Source: Collimonas antrihumi (GTDB lineage Bacteria > Pseudomonadota > Gammaproteobacteria > Burkholderiales > Burkholderiaceae_D). From it: 64,000 nucleotides of DNA. This document shows positions 61,748 through 64,000 of this stretch, piece after piece. The position numbers and the translations under genes were made by a program. Position 1 is the stretch's first letter. The number at the start of each line of letters is the position of its first letter. The stretch spans positions 1 to 64,000 of the forward strand of contig NZ_JAGQED010000005.1 in the NCBI RefSeq assembly GCF_018304965.1. The letters run 5' to 3'. The notes under the pieces are model-generated. The model saw nothing but the letters and a program-made list of their open reading frames with translations. It was not told the DNA's origin and did not search any database.

Positions 61748-63070
61748 GTGAACCACGACTTACATCGCTCCCCTTTGCTTGTCGCACTGACTCGCCATTA
61801 CGACGAGCTGGTTGAGCATGTACGGCGTCGCTTCGGCGACAAGAGTTTTGCCCGGGAAGTGGTCAACGATGTCTGCGTGCAACTGCTTGAAAACCCGCCG
61901 CCAGAAAACAAAGGCACACCGCTCGCACTGTTGCGCCACATCTCTACCTGCAGGGCAATCGACCGTTATCGGGCCGATGCCGCCCGAAACGCGTGGCTGG
62001 AGTCGGTAGCGATAATGCCCGACACGCAGATCCACATGCATGACGGCGAAAGCATTTTGTGCGGCATGCAGACACTTGAAGCCTTGCAGCGCGCCGTGGA
62101 GCGATTGCCGTCACGTTGTCGCGAAGTATTCCTGCTGCACAAAATCCAGGAAATGCCGCAACAAGAGGTCGCGGAAAAATTGGGTATCTCGCGCAAAATG
62201 GTAGGCAAACACCTGATGCGGGCAATGACCGCCATCATGCCGTTGATGGCGCAGTGCACCGGTGTGGCCTGCGAATCCACGCTTGCAACCATGCGTCTTC
62301 CCTTATTGGCCTTGTACCCCGCTCAAAACGATATCCTGAATGCGGTGGCGAAACGCAGACGGATACAGCGCATGGCGACAATGGCCACCTTCTGCATTGC
62401 CATCGGAGCCATTTGGATCGTCGATCCGGCTTATCGCACGGAACATATTGCCACCTCGACCGGAGAGCGCTCAAGCTGGACCATGGACGACGGTAGCGAA
62501 ATCCAGCTCAATACCGACAGCGCGCTGACCATTAAATCGCACCTGCGTTCGCGCCGCCTGATTCTGGACAAGGGAGAGGTGGCATTCAAGGTGGCCCATA
62601 CCTATCGCAGTTTCGTGGTGCAAGCCAACCATGTCACCATCACCGACATCGGCACCGAGTTCAATGTTCGCAATCTGCCCGCCGGCGTGCGTGTGACGGT
62701 ACTCAAGGGAGCGGTGCAGGTCACGTCAAACCAGCAGGCGGCGGTGGCAAAGATCATTACGGCGAACCAGCAGATCGATTACGACGACGCCACGCCGGCT
62801 GCGATAAAGTCAGTAGACACGAACCAGGCCGCGGCGTGGCAGCGCGGCAAACTTGTCTTTGACGGCACGTCATTGCGTCAGGCCGTCGATGAAATGCAGC
62901 GTTATCGCCGCGCCAGCATTTCCTTGCGCGGCGAACGCGTAGCCAAGCTGCGCTTGTCAGGCGAATACAGCATCAACGGGCTGGAAAACCTGATCGATGC
63001 CCTGCCGGCCGCCTTGCCTGTCAAGATACACCGTGGCGCCGCCGACGATGTCACGATTTCCATGAAATGA
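61748..63070 (+). CDS. Fused ECF sigma factor and FecR-type anti-sigma (IutY-like)
   Basis: 440 residues from GTG 61748; 458 if ATG 61694 inside the Fur-like box is used. The first 175 are a FecI-like ECF sigma factor: region 2 (YDELVEHVRRRFGDKSFARE, ALLRHISTCRAIDRYR) and region 4 (RLPSRCREVFLLHKIQEMPQ, then QEVAEKLGISRKMVGKHLMR). A membrane helix (MATMATFCIAIGAIWIV) and a FecR periplasmic domain (GSEIQLNTDSALTI, VTDIGTEFNVRN-like, TVLKGAVQVTS) and the C-terminal secretin-like part (ISLRGERVAKLRLSGEYSIN) follow. Such fusions (IutY) are freed by proteolysis when a siderophore receptor is loaded. The STN-bearing receptor follows 80 bases later. Confidence 0.92.
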   Translation: MNHDLHRSPLLVALTRHYDELVEHVRRRFGDKSFAREVVNDVCVQLLENPPPENKGTPLALLRHISTCRAIDRYRADAARNAWLESVAIMPDTQIHMHDGESILCGMQTLEALQRAVERLPSRCREVFLLHKIQEMPQQEVAEKLGISRKMVGKHLMRAMTAIMPLMAQCTGVACESTLATMRLPLLALYPAQNDILNAVAKRRRIQRMATMATFCIAIGAIWIVDPAYRTEHIATSTGERSSWTMDDGSEIQLNTDSALTIKSHLRSRRLILDKGEVAFKVAHTYRSFVVQANHVTITDIGTEFNVRNLPAGVRVTVLKGAVQVTSNQQAAVAKIITANQQIDYDDATPAAIKSVDTNQAAAWQRGKLVFDGTSLRQAVDEMQRYRRASISLRGERVAKLRLSGEYSINGLENLIDALPAALPVKIHRGAADDVTISMK

Positions 63071-63081
63071 TTTTCATTCTC
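63063..63081. promoter_or_regulatory. Fur-box-like site before the siderophore receptor
   Basis: TGAAATGATTTTCATTCTC matches the Fur consensus at 13 of 19 positions and overlaps the stop of the fusion gene. It may let the receptor be expressed from its own iron-controlled promoter. Confidence 0.5.
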
Positions 63082-63115
63082 AGGTTCCCTAAACACAACG
63101 CCATTTCGATAACTT

Positions 63116-63141
63116 CTATAAGAGACCCATTTTTCTTATAG
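63116..63141 (+). promoter_or_regulatory. Hairpin covering the receptor ribosome site
   Basis: CTATAAGA (63116-63123) pairs perfectly with TCTTATAG (63134-63141), whose last bases are part of the TAGGAG ribosome site (63139-63144) of the receptor. This could hold translation down until melted. Confidence 0.4.
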
Positions 63142-63150
63142 GAGCATCAA

Positions 63151-64000
63151 GTGGCTAAGGTTGTAAAACGGGCGCTGCCCGGTATCAGATTTAAACATCG
63201 ACTGAGTGTGCTGGCGGCCGGCATTGCGGTGGCAACATCGGTTTGGGCGCAATCGAATCCGGTCAACTTCGATATCCCGGCGCAATCGCTGGATCAATCG
63301 TTGCGCGCACTTGCACGCCAGTCGGGCGCGCAAATCGTCTTCTCCACCGATCTCGCAGAAAAGAAAACAGCGGCGGCATTGCATGGCTCTCTGACAGTCC
63401 ACGATGCTCTCGACCGGCTTTTGTCCGGCACCGGCCTGACTATCCATGCAACCAAGGACGGAGCTTACACAGTGATGCCGGCGCCAGCCAAGGAGGTCAG
63501 CACCGGCGACAACCGCTTAGGTGACATCACAGTGACGGCAGCACGGCCTTCGCTGTATGCCAGAGATGGCGCGAGCGTCGGTGCGCTGGGGTCGAAAAAA
63601 ATGGAGGATCTGCCTTTCTCGATTCAATCCTATACGAGCGAATTGATCAATGCGCAGGATGGCCGCACCTTGATGGATGTATTGAAAAACGATCCCTCCA
63701 TCCAGGACGCCACGCAGGCCGGCGCCTATGAGACGATCCGCATACGCGGCTTCTTTGTCGACTGGACCAACACGATCCGGCGCGATGGCATGTCGGTAGC
63801 TCCGTACTATGAAATCCCGCTCGAAAACATCGAACAGGTCGACGTATTGAAAGGGCCCTCCGGATTTCTGTATGGGATCAATTCACCCGGCGGCACGGTC
63901 AACTATGTCATCAAGCGTCCTACGCGCGAACGTTTCACCACCATCAAAACCTCTGTGCGGGATCATGGCGGCTACTACACGAGCGTTGATACCGGCGGTG
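63151..64000 (+). CDS. TonB-dependent siderophore receptor with STN domain (partial)
   Basis: Starts at GTG 63151, with TAGGAG seven bases upstream. At least 283 residues, running off the right edge. Signal peptide ends near SVWAQSN. An STN signalling domain (residues about 33-95) reads NFDIPAQSLDQSLRALARQS and LTVHDALDRLLSGTGLTI. Then a TonB-box region (GDITVTAARPS) and the plug (IRIRGFFVDWTNTIRRDGMS, VDVLKGPSGFLYGINSPGGT). STN contacts FecR-type proteins, here the fused sigma/FecR upstream, to report a loaded siderophore. Which siderophore cannot be told. Confidence 0.93.
   Translation, partial: MAKVVKRALPGIRFKHRLSVLAAGIAVATSVWAQSNPVNFDIPAQSLDQSLRALARQSGAQIVFSTDLAEKKTAAALHGSLTVHDALDRLLSGTGLTIHATKDGAYTVMPAPAKEVSTGDNRLGDITVTAARPSLYARDGASVGALGSKKMEDLPFSIQSYTSELINAQDGRTLMDVLKNDPSIQDATQAGAYETIRIRGFFVDWTNTIRRDGMSVAPYYEIPLENIEQVDVLKGPSGFLYGINSPGGTVNYVIKRPTRERFTTIKTSVRDHGGYYTSVDTGG

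Noticed and set aside
1-64000. Prophage, integrative element or secondary-metabolite cluster
   Set aside because: No integrase, phage structural gene, tRNA boundary, or NRPS/PKS gene is visible; the only mobile trace is the IS3 end.
1-64000. tRNA and rRNA genes
   Set aside because: I found no cloverleaf with a GTTCGA-type arm and CCA-end stem, and no rRNA sequence.

Overview
The window looks like chromosomal DNA of a Gram-negative betaproteobacterium of the order Burkholderiales, most likely family Oxalobacteraceae (Collimonas-like). That placement is inferred from the style of the proteins, the moderately high G+C, the Ala/Lys-rich small secreted proteins and the mix of LysR, MFS, ars and peptide-transport genes. 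No rRNA, tRNA or species marker is present to prove it. Genes are densely packed on both strands and most have recognisable families.

Layout. 0-1.4 kb is worn: the right end of an IS3-family element cut into a small gene, an Ala/Lys-rich exported protein, and a frameshifted, truncated xylose isomerase gene. 1.6-9 kb holds aldose epimerase, a Tat-exported phospholipase C, a metallophosphoesterase, the AzlCD branched-chain amino acid exporter, an Asp/Glu racemase and small envelope proteins. 9-32 kb is a peptide-use region: a Crp/Fnr regulator, a secreted prolyl oligopeptidase, a TonB-ExbB-ExbD-ExbD-TPR energising operon, a large TonB-dependent receptor, three tandem paralogous peptide-binding proteins, an exported M3 metallopeptidase, two permeases and a double ATPase. 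Read together it could take peptides from the outer membrane to the cytoplasm, trimming them in the periplasm.

32-44.6 kb is regulator-plus-transporter territory: HxlR/MFS, LysE with an AraC-GyrI regulator, LysR/MFS, a Mut7-C protein, an arsenic operon (arsR, acr3, arsC, arsH) behind a 15-bp-arm palindrome, and a divergent Lrp/saccharopine dehydrogenase-like pair. The Lrp gene has a chain of tiny overlapping reading frames before its start and a probable CCUCC-type small RNA after its end. 44.7-57 kb holds an autotransporter subtilase, a DsbA-like/MBL-fold pair, LysR and MFS genes, folE, a DJ-1/PfpI protein, a guanidinium exporter under a guanidine-II (mini-ykkC) riboswitch, a YnfA protein, a cation exchanger under a yybP-ykoY (Mn2+) riboswitch, and an LpxO-like hydroxylase.

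57-61.7 kb carries a purine nucleoside permease-type protein, two complete toxin-antitoxin pairs (HicAB, BrnTA), a nitrilase-family amidase, an orphan HicB and a broken XRE regulator: a small accessory island. The right edge (61.7-64 kb) is an iron-responsive unit: a single protein that fuses a FecI-like ECF sigma factor to a FecR-like anti-sigma/signal domain, followed by a TonB-dependent siderophore receptor with an STN signalling domain that runs off the window. Both are preceded by Fur-box-like sequences.
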